Positions 43,300-51,735 of a stretch of 64,000 nt of DNA are shown in pieces (the first letter of the stretch is position 1; each line of letters begins with the position of its first letter). The DNA comes from an uncultured Sphaerochaeta sp. Lineage in GTDB: Bacteria; Spirochaetota; Spirochaetia; Sphaerochaetales; Sphaerochaetaceae. The notes beneath the pieces were generated by a model. It worked only from the letters and a program-made list of their open reading frames with translations, did no database searches and was not told the origin of the DNA. The stretch spans positions 744,001-808,000 of the forward strand of contig NZ_OY781939.1 of assembly GCF_963677315.1 (NCBI RefSeq). The letters run 5' to 3'. A program made the translations under genes and the position numbers.

Positions 43300-44523
43300 T
43301 CAACCAAGCAAGGTCTTTTGACCATCCAGGCTTCTCAGCTCAGAAATTTCTTCCGTCACCTCAAGCACACCCAAATACTCCTGGTTGTTGTTTCTCACAG
43401 CATAGTAGCGGATCAGGATAAATTTGGAACCTTTCTGAATCCAGAAAGACTCACTGTCCTTGACCCCTGCCTTGAAGTCAGAGACCAACTTCTCTACTAC
43501 AGCAAGACTCTTTGGTGGATGACAATGTTCTACATCACGTCCGATGATGCTTCGAGTTCTCGGGAATACGCGTTCCTTTCCCTCACTGAAGAAACGGACC
43601 TTGTCATCAGCACCAACAAAGGTGATATCAGCGGGCATGGTATTCAGCATCCATGTCAGCTCTTCCAGGGTAAAATGACCACTAGGGAGCGTAACCTCTC
43701 CACTTGTCTCCTGTTTGGAGGCAAAATCATCCTTTCCACTCATGGTAGCATTCCAGCGATACCAAGTGGTTGCATCTGAGGGGCTTGCCCCTTCGATTCC
43801 TCCATTAAAGCAGTATCCGATGTCTGCACTATCGCGAGCAACAGTCAACCAGGCGTCTTTATCCATGCAGCCCTGAAGCATCGGCATGAGAATATTGTTC
43901 TCCTTGTCGATCATACTTCTCACTTGTTCCTCAACATGGGTAAGTTCGGTCTCAAGTACCTTGTCAGAGGATTCAAGGGTACGAATCAGGAGCTTGTACA
44001 GATCCCTGATTTCATCATCAACCCCCCACATTACCTTTGGAGGAGCGGTAATTCCGGCTTTCTCCAGATAGGGGAAGAAAAGATTCTCCTTCCTGGAATA
44101 GTGGTTATCGAGCTTGCTGAGGCTCTTGAGTGCTGAGAGAAGGTCAGCCCTGGTACGTTCTGTATTCTCTTCTTTATATGCTTTTACTGCAGCTGAAAAC
44201 GCCCCATCAAGGAATGAGAGCAAGCCTTCATTTTCCTTCAGGAACACAAATGCGGGATGGCCGGGGGTTTGTTCGATGGTCTTTCCACCATGAATCTCTT
44301 CCACACTACCGCCAAAAATGGAAGCATGCACATCGCAGAGCTTCTGCACCTGCTCTACTTGAATCTCACCATCTTCGATCAGTTTCTTTTCTGCTGCCGC
44401 CAAATCTTCTGCACTGATGGTTCCAAATTCTGCTTCGAACTCCTGTTTTACCGAATCACTGGAAACTCCAGCGTGTAATTTCTCAATTATTGTTTTCAGG
44501 CGCTGGATCTTTTTCTCGTCCAT
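43300..44523 (-). CDS. DUF438 protein (hemerythrin-like plus PAS domain)
   Basis: A 407-residue protein. The N-terminal DUF438 region is followed by a hemerythrin-like HHE bundle (TPGHPAFVFLKENEGLL, DNHYSRKENLFFPYLEKAGI, with histidine and glutamate ligands for a di-iron site) and a C-terminal PAS-like domain (VFPRTRSIIGRDVEHCHPP). Such proteins are thought to sense oxygen, NO or redox state in anaerobes; none has a catalytic domain. The start follows AAGGAG. A CBS-protein gene lies upstream on the same strand, ended by a terminator between them. Confidence 0.88.
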   Translation of the reverse strand: MDEKKIQRLKTIIEKLHAGVSSDSVKQEFEAEFGTISAEDLAAAEKKLIEDGEIQVEQVQKLCDVHASIFGGSVEEIHGGKTIEQTPGHPAFVFLKENEGLLSFLDGAFSAAVKAYKEENTERTRADLLSALKSLSKLDNHYSRKENLFFPYLEKAGITAPPKVMWGVDDEIRDLYKLLIRTLESSDKVLETELTHVEEQVRSMIDKENNILMPMLQGCMDKDAWLTVARDSADIGYCFNGGIEGASPSDATTWYRWNATMSGKDDFASKQETSGEVTLPSGHFTLEELTWMLNTMPADITFVGADDKVRFFSEGKERVFPRTRSIIGRDVEHCHPPKSLAVVEKLVSDFKAGVKDSESFWIQKGSKFILIRYYAVRNNNQEYLGVLEVTEEISELRSLDGQKTLLG

Positions 44524-44563
44524 ACAAACTCCTTCAATTTAATTCCTACTTAAATAGTATGAT

Positions 44564-44592
44564 AAAAAGCGCCCCGAAAGTGAAGCGCTTTT
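44564..44592 (-). terminator. Terminator of the CBS protein gene
   Basis: A stem AAAAGCGC/GCGCTTTT with a 12-nt loop and a U-rich tail (TTTTTATC) on the minus strand, 29 bases after the stop. Confidence 0.75.
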
Positions 44593-44620
44593 ATGAAAAA
44601 GATTTATACTATAGCCCCTT

Positions 44621-45064
44621 TTAGTAGGCATTCGTAATATAATGCTCCAACTCGCCGATTTCAAAGTCACGCTCCTCAAGAGCTGCCTTGACTACATCAC
44701 CAATGGAAACCATACCAATAACCTTGTCCGCAGCCACAACCGGGAGGTGGCGGAATCTGCCAGCGGTCATTAGCTGCAAGCAATCATCAAGATTCTGCTC
44801 TGGCTTGATGCAGGTAACACCAACGGTCATCACTTCCTTCACCGGAATGGATGCAGTGTTCAAATGCTCCAGCCTGCGAGAAAAATGGCGGATGATATCA
44901 CGCTCTGAAAGAATACCCTTGATATCCCCATTCTCATTAAGAACCAACAGTGCACCAATCTTATGTTCGGTAAGTTTCAAAAGGGCATGAGCCAAGGTAT
45001 CCTCAGGGGTGATACAGTAAACGGTGCTTCCCTTTTGGTCCAGAATTGATTGTACGTTCGCCAT
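44621..45064 (-). CDS. CBS-domain pair protein
   Basis: A 147-residue protein made only of two CBS motifs (GALLVLNENGDIKGILSERD and FRHLPVVAADKVIGMVSIGD), which together form one nucleotide-binding module. Such stand-alone proteins bind AMP, ATP or SAM and adjust partner enzymes; the partner is unknown. The GGAGG of the start is 6 nt upstream. It is monocistronic, judging from its terminator. Confidence 0.9.
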   Translation of the reverse strand: MANVQSILDQKGSTVYCITPEDTLAHALLKLTEHKIGALLVLNENGDIKGILSERDIIRHFSRRLEHLNTASIPVKEVMTVGVTCIKPEQNLDDCLQLMTAGRFRHLPVVAADKVIGMVSIGDVVKAALEERDFEIGELEHYITNAY

Positions 45065-45220
45065 ACATAACCTCCATTTCGTATATTATCTAACTCCCTT
45101 CTACCACAAGCGTACTCCACCAGTAGCAATTTCGCAAGGAAATTATGGGAGACATATCTGCATCGAGGGGCCGATAATACGCTTATTCGTGTCTTATACA
45201 CACAATATATGCACATATGA

Positions 45221-45249
45221 TTGTCAATAGCAAGTAAATGTGCTATATA
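45221..45249 (+). promoter_or_regulatory. Promoter with a palindrome between its boxes
   Basis: TTGTCA (45221-45226), 17 bp, TATATA (45244-45249). The spacer begins with ATAGCA and its end overlaps TGCTAT (45227-45232 and 45241-45246), an inverted repeat placed where a repressor could block RNA polymerase. Confidence 0.6.
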
Positions 45250-45279
45250 TTGCTGGATCTTCACTGAAAGGACCTTTAC

Positions 45280-45765
45280 ATGAACCTGATACTCTATAGT
45301 GTTACAGCACTTTTATTATTACTCTCTTTTCTAAAGGACAGGGAAAAGACAAAAAAAGCGCTCATGAAAGCGTGGAGAGCATTTGAGAATATTCTTCCCC
45401 AATTCCTAGTCGTCATACTATTGGTCAGCCTCCTGCTCAGCATCCTGGACCATGAGACCATTGTAAGGATCATCGGCAAGGACTCTGGTTGGATTGGCGT
45501 TATCCTTGCTGCCATTGTAGGTTCTGTTACCCTGATACCAGGCTTTGTGGCATTCCCCACTGCTGCCTTGCTTCTTGAGGGAGGAGCTGGCTATATGCAA
45601 ATCGGCGCCTTCATCTCAACGCTGATGATGGTGGGTGTAGTAACCCTACCCATAGAGATACAGTACTTTGGAAAGCGCTTGACGCTTTACCGAAATACTC
45701 TTGCATTCATATTCTCATTTATTGTTGCCTTTGCAATCGGAACAGTTCTGGAGGTGGTGTTATGA
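45280..45765 (+). CDS. Half-size permease, first part (ArsP/UPF0718-like)
   Basis: A 161-residue membrane protein with about five hydrophobic segments. KAWRAFENILPQFLVVILLVSLLL, then IGKDSGWIGVILAAIVGSVTLIPGF match the N-terminal half of the permease family of ArsP and YraQ, proteins normally 300-400 residues long. The second half is encoded by the next gene, which overlaps in an ATGA. Family members export organoarsenicals or have unknown substrates. The promoter above carries a possible operator. Confidence 0.78.
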   Translation: MNLILYSVTALLLLLSFLKDREKTKKALMKAWRAFENILPQFLVVILLVSLLLSILDHETIVRIIGKDSGWIGVILAAIVGSVTLIPGFVAFPTAALLLEGGAGYMQIGAFISTLMMVGVVTLPIEIQYFGKRLTLYRNTLAFIFSFIVAFAIGTVLEVVL

Positions 45766-46295
45766 CAACTCTGGTAAAACGCTACAGTTCATTTCTGCTC
45801 GTTCTGGTACTGTTGGGGATCCTCAGCCTATTCAATCAAGAGTTGGGAGCAGGCGTATTCAATATTACAGTCATGCAATTAAAGGAAATGTTGTTGGTCT
45901 TACCCCCAATCTTCGTTCTGCTTGGTCTGCTTGATGTGTGGGTACCCAAACAGACAATGGTGAGATATATGGGAAAAGGGAGTGGATTGAAGGGGATACT
46001 TCTCTCTCTCTTCATTGGTTCTGCTGCAGCAGGCCCCCTGTACGGGGCTTTCCCAGTGGCAGCAGTGTTTATGAAAAAGGGAGTTACCTTCTCCAATGTC
46101 CTTATCTTCATCGGGGCATGGTCCACTACCAAGATTCCGATGATTCTCTTCGAATTCTCAGCTTTGGGCGCACCGTTCACACTTACCCGGTTGCTTATCG
46201 ATATTCCAGGCATCATCATCATAGCGTTCCTTCTCTCTAAAATGATGGGCAAGGAAGAGATTGAGGCAATCTATGAGAAAGCAAGCAAGCAGTAA
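45762..46295 (+). CDS. Half-size permease, second part (ArsP/UPF0718-like)
   Basis: A 177-residue membrane protein that repeats the family pattern: LLVLPPIFVLLGLLDVW, MGKGSGLKGILLSLFIGSAAAGPLYGAFPVA and FIGAWSTTKIPMILFEFSALG. Together with the preceding gene it would form one full permease. The pair probably assembles as a heterodimer. Both genes have intact starts and ribosome sites, so this is a true split gene and not a frameshift. It converges on the Crp/Fnr gene, 7 nt away. Confidence 0.78.
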   Translation: MTTLVKRYSSFLLVLVLLGILSLFNQELGAGVFNITVMQLKEMLLVLPPIFVLLGLLDVWVPKQTMVRYMGKGSGLKGILLSLFIGSAAAGPLYGAFPVAAVFMKKGVTFSNVLIFIGAWSTTKIPMILFEFSALGAPFTLTRLLIDIPGIIIIAFLLSKMMGKEEIEAIYEKASKQ

Positions 46296-46302
46296 CCGTT
46301 AC

Positions 46303-47016
46303 TTAATCAACAAGGAAGGAGAGCTCTGTGAGTCTTTCAATATCTAGTATACGGATCACCCGGTTGCCCACTGCTAGAATGATCCCTTCTTCCTCGAATT
46401 GTGTGAGTTTCCGGCTCAGCGTCTCCCGCGCGATCCCCAGATAATTGGCAAGGCCCTCCCTACTCAATGGGAGGGTTATTTCAAGGAAATTACCATTATA
46501 GTGACCATACGATTCCTTGAACTCCAGAAGGAGGCTGGCAATCCTCATATCGGCATTGCGTCCCCCCATGCTCTGCATGGCACTCTCAAGCCGGCTCATC
46601 CGGTTTGCCATGGCCTCAATGATCTCAATGGCAACTTGACTGTGCTCAGCCAGGAGATTGGCAAAATTGGTCTTGTTCAGGATACAAACCGTTGTTGGCT
46701 CCAAAGCTTCCACCGTATAGGGAACCCGCTCTTCTGTGAACAGGAATCTGGCACCAAAATAGTCGTTGGCAGGAAAGATATAGAGGATTTGTTCTCTTCC
46801 GTCCGGTGTAATGCGGTATGCCTTGGCACTCCCCTCCCTGATAACAGTAAAAGCAGAGGCCTTCTCTCCTTCCCGTACGATAATCTCTCCCTTCTTGTAG
46901 CGACGGTGTTCCATCTCACTGGTGAGCGCATGCACGGCATCACGTTGCAAAGAAGAGAAGAGTGGTACATTTCTCAGGCAGAGATCGTTGCTACAACCAT
47001 CACACACATTGGACAC
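46303..47016 (-). CDS. Crp/Fnr-family transcription regulator
   Basis: A 237-residue regulator. The cyclic-nucleotide-like domain (YKKGEIIVREGEKASAFTVI) is followed by a winged helix with LSREGLANYLGIARETLSRKL. The N terminus MSNVCDGCSNDLC has three cysteines (5, 8 and 13) that, with another, could carry an iron-sulfur cluster as in Fnr. It would sense oxygen or NO. The start is GTG, with AGGAG about 11 nt upstream; this spacing is long. It is divergent from pflB and shares a regulatory region holding a TGTGA-N6-TCACA palindrome. Confidence 0.9.
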   Translation of the reverse strand: MSNVCDGCSNDLCLRNVPLFSSLQRDAVHALTSEMEHRRYKKGEIIVREGEKASAFTVIREGSAKAYRITPDGREQILYIFPANDYFGARFLFTEERVPYTVEALEPTTVCILNKTNFANLLAEHSQVAIEIIEAMANRMSRLESAMQSMGGRNADMRIASLLLEFKESYGHYNGNFLEITLPLSREGLANYLGIARETLSRKLTQFEEEGIILAVGNRVIRILDIERLTELSFLVD

Positions 47017-47048
47017 AGTATTTCTAACTCCTACTTTTTTACTTGGTT

Positions 47049-47064
47049 TGTGATTTCAATCACA
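47049..47064. promoter_or_regulatory. Crp/Fnr-type operator
   Basis: A perfect palindrome TGTGA-N6-TCACA, extended by one base pair each side (ATTTCAAT core). It lies 33 nt from the regulator's start and 73 nt from pflB. The half-site TGTGA is CRP/HcpR-like rather than the Fnr TTGAT. Confidence 0.75.
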
Positions 47065-47136
47065 GAACAAATATCATCATCATGGTACATCTAATGTATC
47101 TGAAGTATACGAAAACTTACAGAAAGGGGAAACACC

Positions 47137-49341
47137 ATGAGTGAAGATACATATTACGAAATCAATACAAGAAAGTACATCACAGAGCACTACACCCCCT
47201 ATGACGGGGACGAATCTTTCCTTGCAGGGCCCACTGAACGGACAGAGAAACTGTGGGGAGAACTCAAGGAGCTGCTCGAGATTGAGCGCCAGCGTGGCGG
47301 CATGTATGACATCGATGAGCATACCATATCCACTATTGTCAGCCACAAGGACGGGTACATCAACCGGGATCTCGAGCAAATTGTCGGCTTGCAGACCGAT
47401 GAGCCCCTCAAGCGTGCCATCATGCCATTTGGAGGGATCAGACTGGTACATACCGAGTTGAAAGCATACGATCGTACCCTTCCTGAATCCATTGATGAAG
47501 TGTTCAAGTATCGCAAGACACACAATGACGGAGTCTTCGACGTTTACACAGAACAGATGCGTAAGGTACGTCACAGCGGCATCATCACAGGACTTCCCGA
47601 TGCATATGGGAGGGGAAGGATCATCGGTGACTATCGAAGAGTTCCCCTCTATGGCATTGACTACCTGATCAAGGAAAAGCAGAGTGCCAAGGATAATTTC
47701 CACTTTGATGCAATGACTGAGGAGGTCATCCGCGACCGCGAGGAACTCAGTGAGCAAATCCGCAGCCTTCTGGAGCTGAAAGAGATGGCCGCCACCTATG
47801 GCTATGATATCTCAAAGCCCGCTACCGATACAAAGGAAGCCATCCAGTGGTTGTACTTTGCCTTCCTTGCAGCAACCAAGGAACAGAACGGAGCCGCTAT
47901 GAGCCTGGGAAGGGTCTCCACCTTCCTTGATATCTATGCAGAGGAAGATCTGGGGAGTGGCCGCTTCAGTGAATCGGAAATCCAGGAATTGGTGGATCAT
48001 TTCATCATGAAGCTCCGTATCATTCGATTCCTCAGGACCCCCTCCTATGATGAGCTGTTCAGTGGCGACCCCACCTGGGTTACGGAATCCATTGGCGGTG
48101 TAGGGCACGATGGACGTCATCTGGTTACCAAGATGAGCTACCGGTTCCTGCACAGCCTTACCAATCTTGGTCCTGCCCCTGAACCAAACCTTACAGTACT
48201 CTGGAGTGACCGTCTTCCACAGTCCTTCAAGAAGTTCTGCGCCCGTCTCTCCATCGAGACCTCCTCGATCCAGTATGAAAACGATGACCTGATGAGGAAG
48301 GATTACGGTGATGACTATGGCATTGCCTGCTGTGTCTCAGCCATGGAGTTAGGCAAGCAGATGCAATTCTTCGGTGCTCGGGTGAATCTGGCAAAAACCT
48401 TGCTCTACGCAATCAACGGTGGAAGGGATGAGAAGAGCGGAGAACAGATCGGACCTAAACTGGCTCCGGTGGGCGATGATATTCTTGACTATGACACCGT
48501 TATAGACCGCTATGAGGCGATGAGCAGCTGGCTTGCAAAACTGTATATCGATACCTTGAATGTCATCCACTACATGCATGACAAGTACAGCTATGAAAGA
48601 CTTGAAATGGCCCTGCATGATGCCCAGGTTATGCGTACCATGGCAGGGGGAATCGCTGGATTGAGTGTTGTTGCTGACAGCCTCTCAGCCATCAAGTATG
48701 CAAAGGTGAAACCTATCAGGGATGAGCGGGGACTTGCTGTCGATTTTGAGATTGAAGGAGACTTCCCCACCTACGGAAACAATGACGAGCAGGTTGATAC
48801 AATCGCCAAGGATCTGGTAAGAGGATTCATCACCAAGATGAGACGGCATACGACCTACCGTAAGAGTATCCCCACCCTCTCTGTCCTTACCATCACCAGC
48901 AACGTGGTCTATGGGAAGAAGACAGGGAGTACCCCGGATGGAAGAAAGGCTGGCGAGCCGTTTGCTCCTGGGGCAAACCCGATGCACGGACGGGACAAGA
49001 AGGGGTGTGTTGCGAGTATGAAGAGTGTGGCAAAACTCTCCTATGACGATGCCCAGGATGGAATCAGTTACACCTTCTCGATCATCCCGCAGACCCTTGG
49101 AAAGGATAAGCAGATGCAGGTGGCAAACCTGGTCACACTCCTGGATGGATATTTTATCGAGGAAGGACACCATATCAACGTGAATGTCATGGAAAAGGAG
49201 ACATTGCTCGATGCCATGGACCACCCAGAGAAATATCCCCAGCTAACGATCAGGGTAAGTGGATATGCCGTGAACTTCATCAAGCTCACCCGTGAACAAC
49301 AGCTTGATGTCATCAACCGCACCTTCCACGGAAGCCTGTAA
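47137..49341 (+). CDS. pflB: Pyruvate formate-lyase
   Basis: A 734-residue glycyl-radical enzyme that cleaves pyruvate with CoA to acetyl-CoA and formate. The adjacent catalytic cysteines are in [14 protein letters not shown], and Gly709 in RVSGYAVNF is the radical site. Length is close to E. coli PflB (760). The activating enzyme gene follows after 10 nt. The divergent Crp/Fnr-like regulator with its operator suggests redox-dependent expression. The absence of dehydratase-type signatures and the CC pair rule out other glycyl radical enzymes. Confidence 0.95.
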   Translation: MSEDTYYEINTRKYITEHYTPYDGDESFLAGPTERTEKLWGELKELLEIERQRGGMYDIDEHTISTIVSHKDGYINRDLEQIVGLQTDEPLKRAIMPFGGIRLVHTELKAYDRTLPESIDEVFKYRKTHNDGVFDVYTEQMRKVRHSGIITGLPDAYGRGRIIGDYRRVPLYGIDYLIKEKQSAKDNFHFDAMTEEVIRDREELSEQIRSLLELKEMAATYGYDISKPATDTKEAIQWLYFAFLAATKEQNGAAMSLGRVSTFLDIYAEEDLGSGRFSESEIQELVDHFIMKLRIIRFLRTPSYDELFSGDPTWVTESIGGVGHDGRHLVTKMSYRFLHSLTNLGPAPEPNLTVLWSDRLPQSFKKFCARLSIETSSIQYENDDLMRKDYGDDYGIACCVSAMELGKQMQFFGARVNLAKTLLYAINGGRDEKSGEQIGPKLAPVGDDILDYDTVIDRYEAMSSWLAKLYIDTLNVIHYMHDKYSYERLEMALHDAQVMRTMAGGIAGLSVVADSLSAIKYAKVKPIRDERGLAVDFEIEGDFPTYGNNDEQVDTIAKDLVRGFITKMRRHTTYRKSIPTLSVLTITSNVVYGKKTGSTPDGRKAGEPFAPGANPMHGRDKKGCVASMKSVAKLSYDDAQDGISYTFSIIPQTLGKDKQMQVANLVTLLDGYFIEEGHHINVNVMEKETLLDAMDHPEKYPQLTIRVSGYAVNFIKLTREQQLDVINRTFHGSL

Positions 49342-49351
49342 GGAGGCATGT

Positions 49352-50119
49352 ATGAGCGTACAGGGAAACATTCATAGTGTTGAGAGTTTTGGGACATTGG
49401 ACGGACCGGGACTCAGGTATGTCGTCTTTCTGCAGGGATGCTCCCTGCGTTGTCGATACTGCCACAATCCAGACACGTGGAACATGAAAGGTGGCACTTC
49501 TCAAAGTGTTGATGAAGTGGTCCATGACATCCTCAGCTACAAGAACTTCATCAAGGATGGAGGGGTTACCATCAGTGGCGGAGAGCCACTGAGACAACCA
49601 GAGTTTGCCCTGGAGCTCATAGGCCGTCTGAAGAGAGAGGGAATCCACACGGCGTTGGATACAGCAGGAAGCGTTCCCTTGGAAATCTCAAAACCAGTAC
49701 TGGATGCAGTGGATATGGTCTTGCTCGATATCAAGAGCCTGGATGATAAACTCTGCTTCAGCCTTACCGGTATGGGCAATACCAATACGCTTGCGACTCT
49801 CTCCTACCTGCAGAAAATCAAGAAGCGGGTCTGGCTGCGTCACGTACTCGTCCCTTCCTGGACGCTGGTAGAAAAAAAGTTGGAAGACTTGGCTTCTTTC
49901 CTCACCTCCTTCAGCTGCATTGAGCAGGTAGAGCTGCTTCCCTACCATCGCATGGGACAGTACAAATGGGAGCAATTGCATCTCACCTACTCATTGGCAG
50001 ATGTACAGGAACCCACCAAAGACGAACTGTCAATGGCACGTTCCATTTTTGAGAAGCAAGGCCTTCATGTTCTGATGACCTCTTACAAGGATGAAGATTC
50101 ACAGACAAAGGTTGGCTAA
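49352..50119 (+). CDS. pflA: Pyruvate formate-lyase activating enzyme
   Basis: A 255-residue radical-SAM enzyme that installs the glycyl radical in PflB. The CxxxCxxC motif reads CSLRCRYC, and VTISGGEPLRQPEF is the GGEP motif that holds SAM; DGPGLRYVVFLQGC is a PflA hallmark. ATG 49352 follows AAGGAGG; the frame extends to 49292 inside pflB without a ribosome site. A terminator-like hairpin lies just after the stop. Confidence 0.94.
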   Translation: MSVQGNIHSVESFGTLDGPGLRYVVFLQGCSLRCRYCHNPDTWNMKGGTSQSVDEVVHDILSYKNFIKDGGVTISGGEPLRQPEFALELIGRLKREGIHTALDTAGSVPLEISKPVLDAVDMVLLDIKSLDDKLCFSLTGMGNTNTLATLSYLQKIKKRVWLRHVLVPSWTLVEKKLEDLASFLTSFSCIEQVELLPYHRMGQYKWEQLHLTYSLADVQEPTKDELSMARSIFEKQGLHVLMTSYKDEDSQTKVG

Positions 50120-50154
50120 AAAACGGGAAGGCACCTCACAAGAAGCACCTTCCC
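50118..50154 (-). terminator. Terminator of the lipocalin operon
   Basis: A 7-bp stem GGGAAGG/CCTTCCC with a 16-nt loop, followed on the minus strand by six T residues. It lies between convergent pflA and the lipocalin gene. Confidence 0.65.
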
Positions 50155-50176
50155 AACGAAAACGAATTATCAATAA

Positions 50177-50722
50177 TCAACGCTCTTTCTGGGGAACCAG
50201 GAAGAGCTTTTCCATATCATAGCCCTGTTCTACAGCAATCGCCTTCATGGCATCGAGTGTAGCATCACTCACCTCAGGTGTACGTGAAAGGAACCACAAG
50301 AAATCACGGTCATCACTGCCAACCAGTGCCCACTGGTAATTCTCATCCAATCCAAAGACAAGATAATCAGAGGTGAAGAGGCCGAAGAATCGCACCTTCA
50401 AGCGGCCTGGAACTCCCTCATCAGGTCTCCATGCTACTGCCTTGACTGATGTGATCTTTCCCTCCAGTTCTCCCTTGATACCGCTATTGACCACTTGTAT
50501 TCTGCCATCATCCCTGAGGGAATAATCAGCTTTTGCCCCCACCAGGTTCTTCTCAAAGCGATGCTGATATCGGGCAATCTCATACCAGGAACCCAGATAG
50601 CGGTCAAGGTCGAGAGAGCTGACAGTATCCAAGGAAGGATACTTTCCCGTTGTAGCACAGGAAGTAAGCATGACAAGCATAGCCAGAATACCGCCAATGG
50701 AGAGCAAGCATTTCCGTTTCAT
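50177..50722 (-). CDS. Bacterial lipocalin (Blc-like lipoprotein)
   Basis: A 181-residue lipoprotein (lipobox LTSC, Cys22). The lipocalin core carries the GxW motif in YLGSWYEIARYQHRFEKNL, then the YLVFGLDENYQWALVGSDDRDFLWFLSRTP region typical of E. coli Blc. Blc binds lysophospholipids at the outer membrane and is used in envelope stress. ATG 50722 follows AGG-rich sequence and lies just after the marR stop; the ATG at 50749 would overlap it. It is cotranscribed with the OhrR-like gene and gpx. Confidence 0.9.
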   Translation of the reverse strand: MKRKCLLSIGGILAMLVMLTSCATTGKYPSLDTVSSLDLDRYLGSWYEIARYQHRFEKNLVGAKADYSLRDDGRIQVVNSGIKGELEGKITSVKAVAWRPDEGVPGRLKVRFFGLFTSDYLVFGLDENYQWALVGSDDRDFLWFLSRTPEVSDATLDAMKAIAVEQGYDMEKLFLVPQKER

Positions 50723-50726
50723 CGCC

Positions 50727-51200
50727 CTACCTTTCTTGTTCCCGTTCATTGCGGGAATCCTTCAGTTGAGTGAGTGTCTCATCAAGCATCTCTTTCAGTG
50801 CCTGATACTTTCTTCCCTGTTCACTCTTGTCGTTTGAGAGTAAGCAGGAGGCAATATGCTCAGGAACAGAGATAGCTTTCTGCTCCAGTTCCCTTCCTTT
50901 GTCAGTAAGTTGGACCATTACGGTTCGCTCATCACTCGGCAGTCTGTGTCTTTCGATCATACCCGAGCTCTCCAACCTCTTTAAAAGCGGACTCATCGTC
51001 CCTGTATCCAGGCTGAGTGCAGTACAGAGTTCACCTACCGTACCCTCTTCATGTTCCCAGAGGTAGAGCATGGTGATGTACTGGGCATAGGTCAGTCCCA
51101 GGTGATTGAGTAGTGGGCGGTAAGCAGCCATCAGTTCCCGTTCCAAGGCATAGAATCGGAAACAGAGTTGGTTTGAAAGCAGCAGTTGTGGATAAGCCAT
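50727..51200 (-). CDS. MarR-family regulator (OhrR-like)
   Basis: A 157-residue winged-helix regulator. The N terminus SNQLCFRFYALERELM contains Cys13, matching the redox cysteine of OhrR, which releases DNA on oxidation by organic peroxides. LTYAQYITMLYLWE and DTGTMSPLLKRLESSGMIER are the DNA-binding helices. Its ATG overlaps the gpx stop by 1 nt (TAATG), so it is translationally coupled. It probably represses its own operon. Confidence 0.88.
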   Translation of the reverse strand: MAYPQLLLSNQLCFRFYALERELMAAYRPLLNHLGLTYAQYITMLYLWEHEEGTVGELCTALSLDTGTMSPLLKRLESSGMIERHRLPSDERTVMVQLTDKGRELEQKAISVPEHIASCLLSNDKSEQGRKYQALKEMLDETLTQLKDSRNEREQER

Positions 51201-51676
51201 TACAGCACCTCCTCAAGCTTCGGAATAATGGCAAGAGGAGAATCTTTTGGGGCGTAACGATGTACCGTTACCCCATCCTTCTCCACCAGGAATTTGGTAA
51301 AATTCCATTTAACCGTCCCTCCAAGGGCTCCTGGAGCTTGTTTTTTCAGCCAAGCAAAGAGGGGATGGGCTTCCTTCCCATTTACCTTCACCTTGCTCAT
51401 AAGGGGAAAAGTCACCCCATAGTTGATTGAACAGAATTCCTTGATATCTGCATCACTACCCGGCTCTTGGTGTGCAAATTGGTCGCAAGGAAATCCGATC
51501 ACTACCAGTGATCGGTCCTTGTACTGCTGATGCAGTTTCTCGAGCTCCTCATACTGAGGGGTAAACCCACACTTACTTGCGGTGTTCACAATCAGCAGGG
51601 TCTTCCCCTCCAGAGAGGAAAAATCCAATTCAACCTGATCATTCTTCACGGCTTTGAAATCGTATACTGTAGCCAT
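51200..51676 (-). CDS. Glutathione peroxidase-family enzyme
   Basis: A 158-residue peroxidase. The active-site Cys36 is in NTASKCGFTPQY, and GFPCDQFAHQEPG and WNFTKFLV hold the Gln and Trp of the catalytic tetrad. It uses Cys, not selenocysteine. Such bacterial enzymes usually take electrons from thioredoxin and reduce organic and hydrogen peroxides. The reading frame extends to 51883, but ATG 51676 gives the family N terminus. A good promoter lies 31-59 bases upstream. Confidence 0.92.
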   Translation of the reverse strand: MATVYDFKAVKNDQVELDFSSLEGKTLLIVNTASKCGFTPQYEELEKLHQQYKDRSLVVIGFPCDQFAHQEPGSDADIKEFCSINYGVTFPLMSKVKVNGKEAHPLFAWLKKQAPGALGGTVKWNFTKFLVEKDGVTVHRYAPKDSPLAIIPKLEEVL

Positions 51677-51706
51677 AGGCTTGTTTCTCCTAATTAAGTT
51701 GGGTAC

Positions 51707-51735
51707 AATATAACAGAAGCCGATACAAATGTCAA
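51707..51735 (-). promoter_or_regulatory. Promoter of the gpx-ohrR-lipocalin operon
   Basis: On the minus strand a perfect TTGACA (51735-51730) and TATATT (51712-51707) are 17 bp apart. It overlaps the last bases of the aldo/keto reductase gene. Confidence 0.75.
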
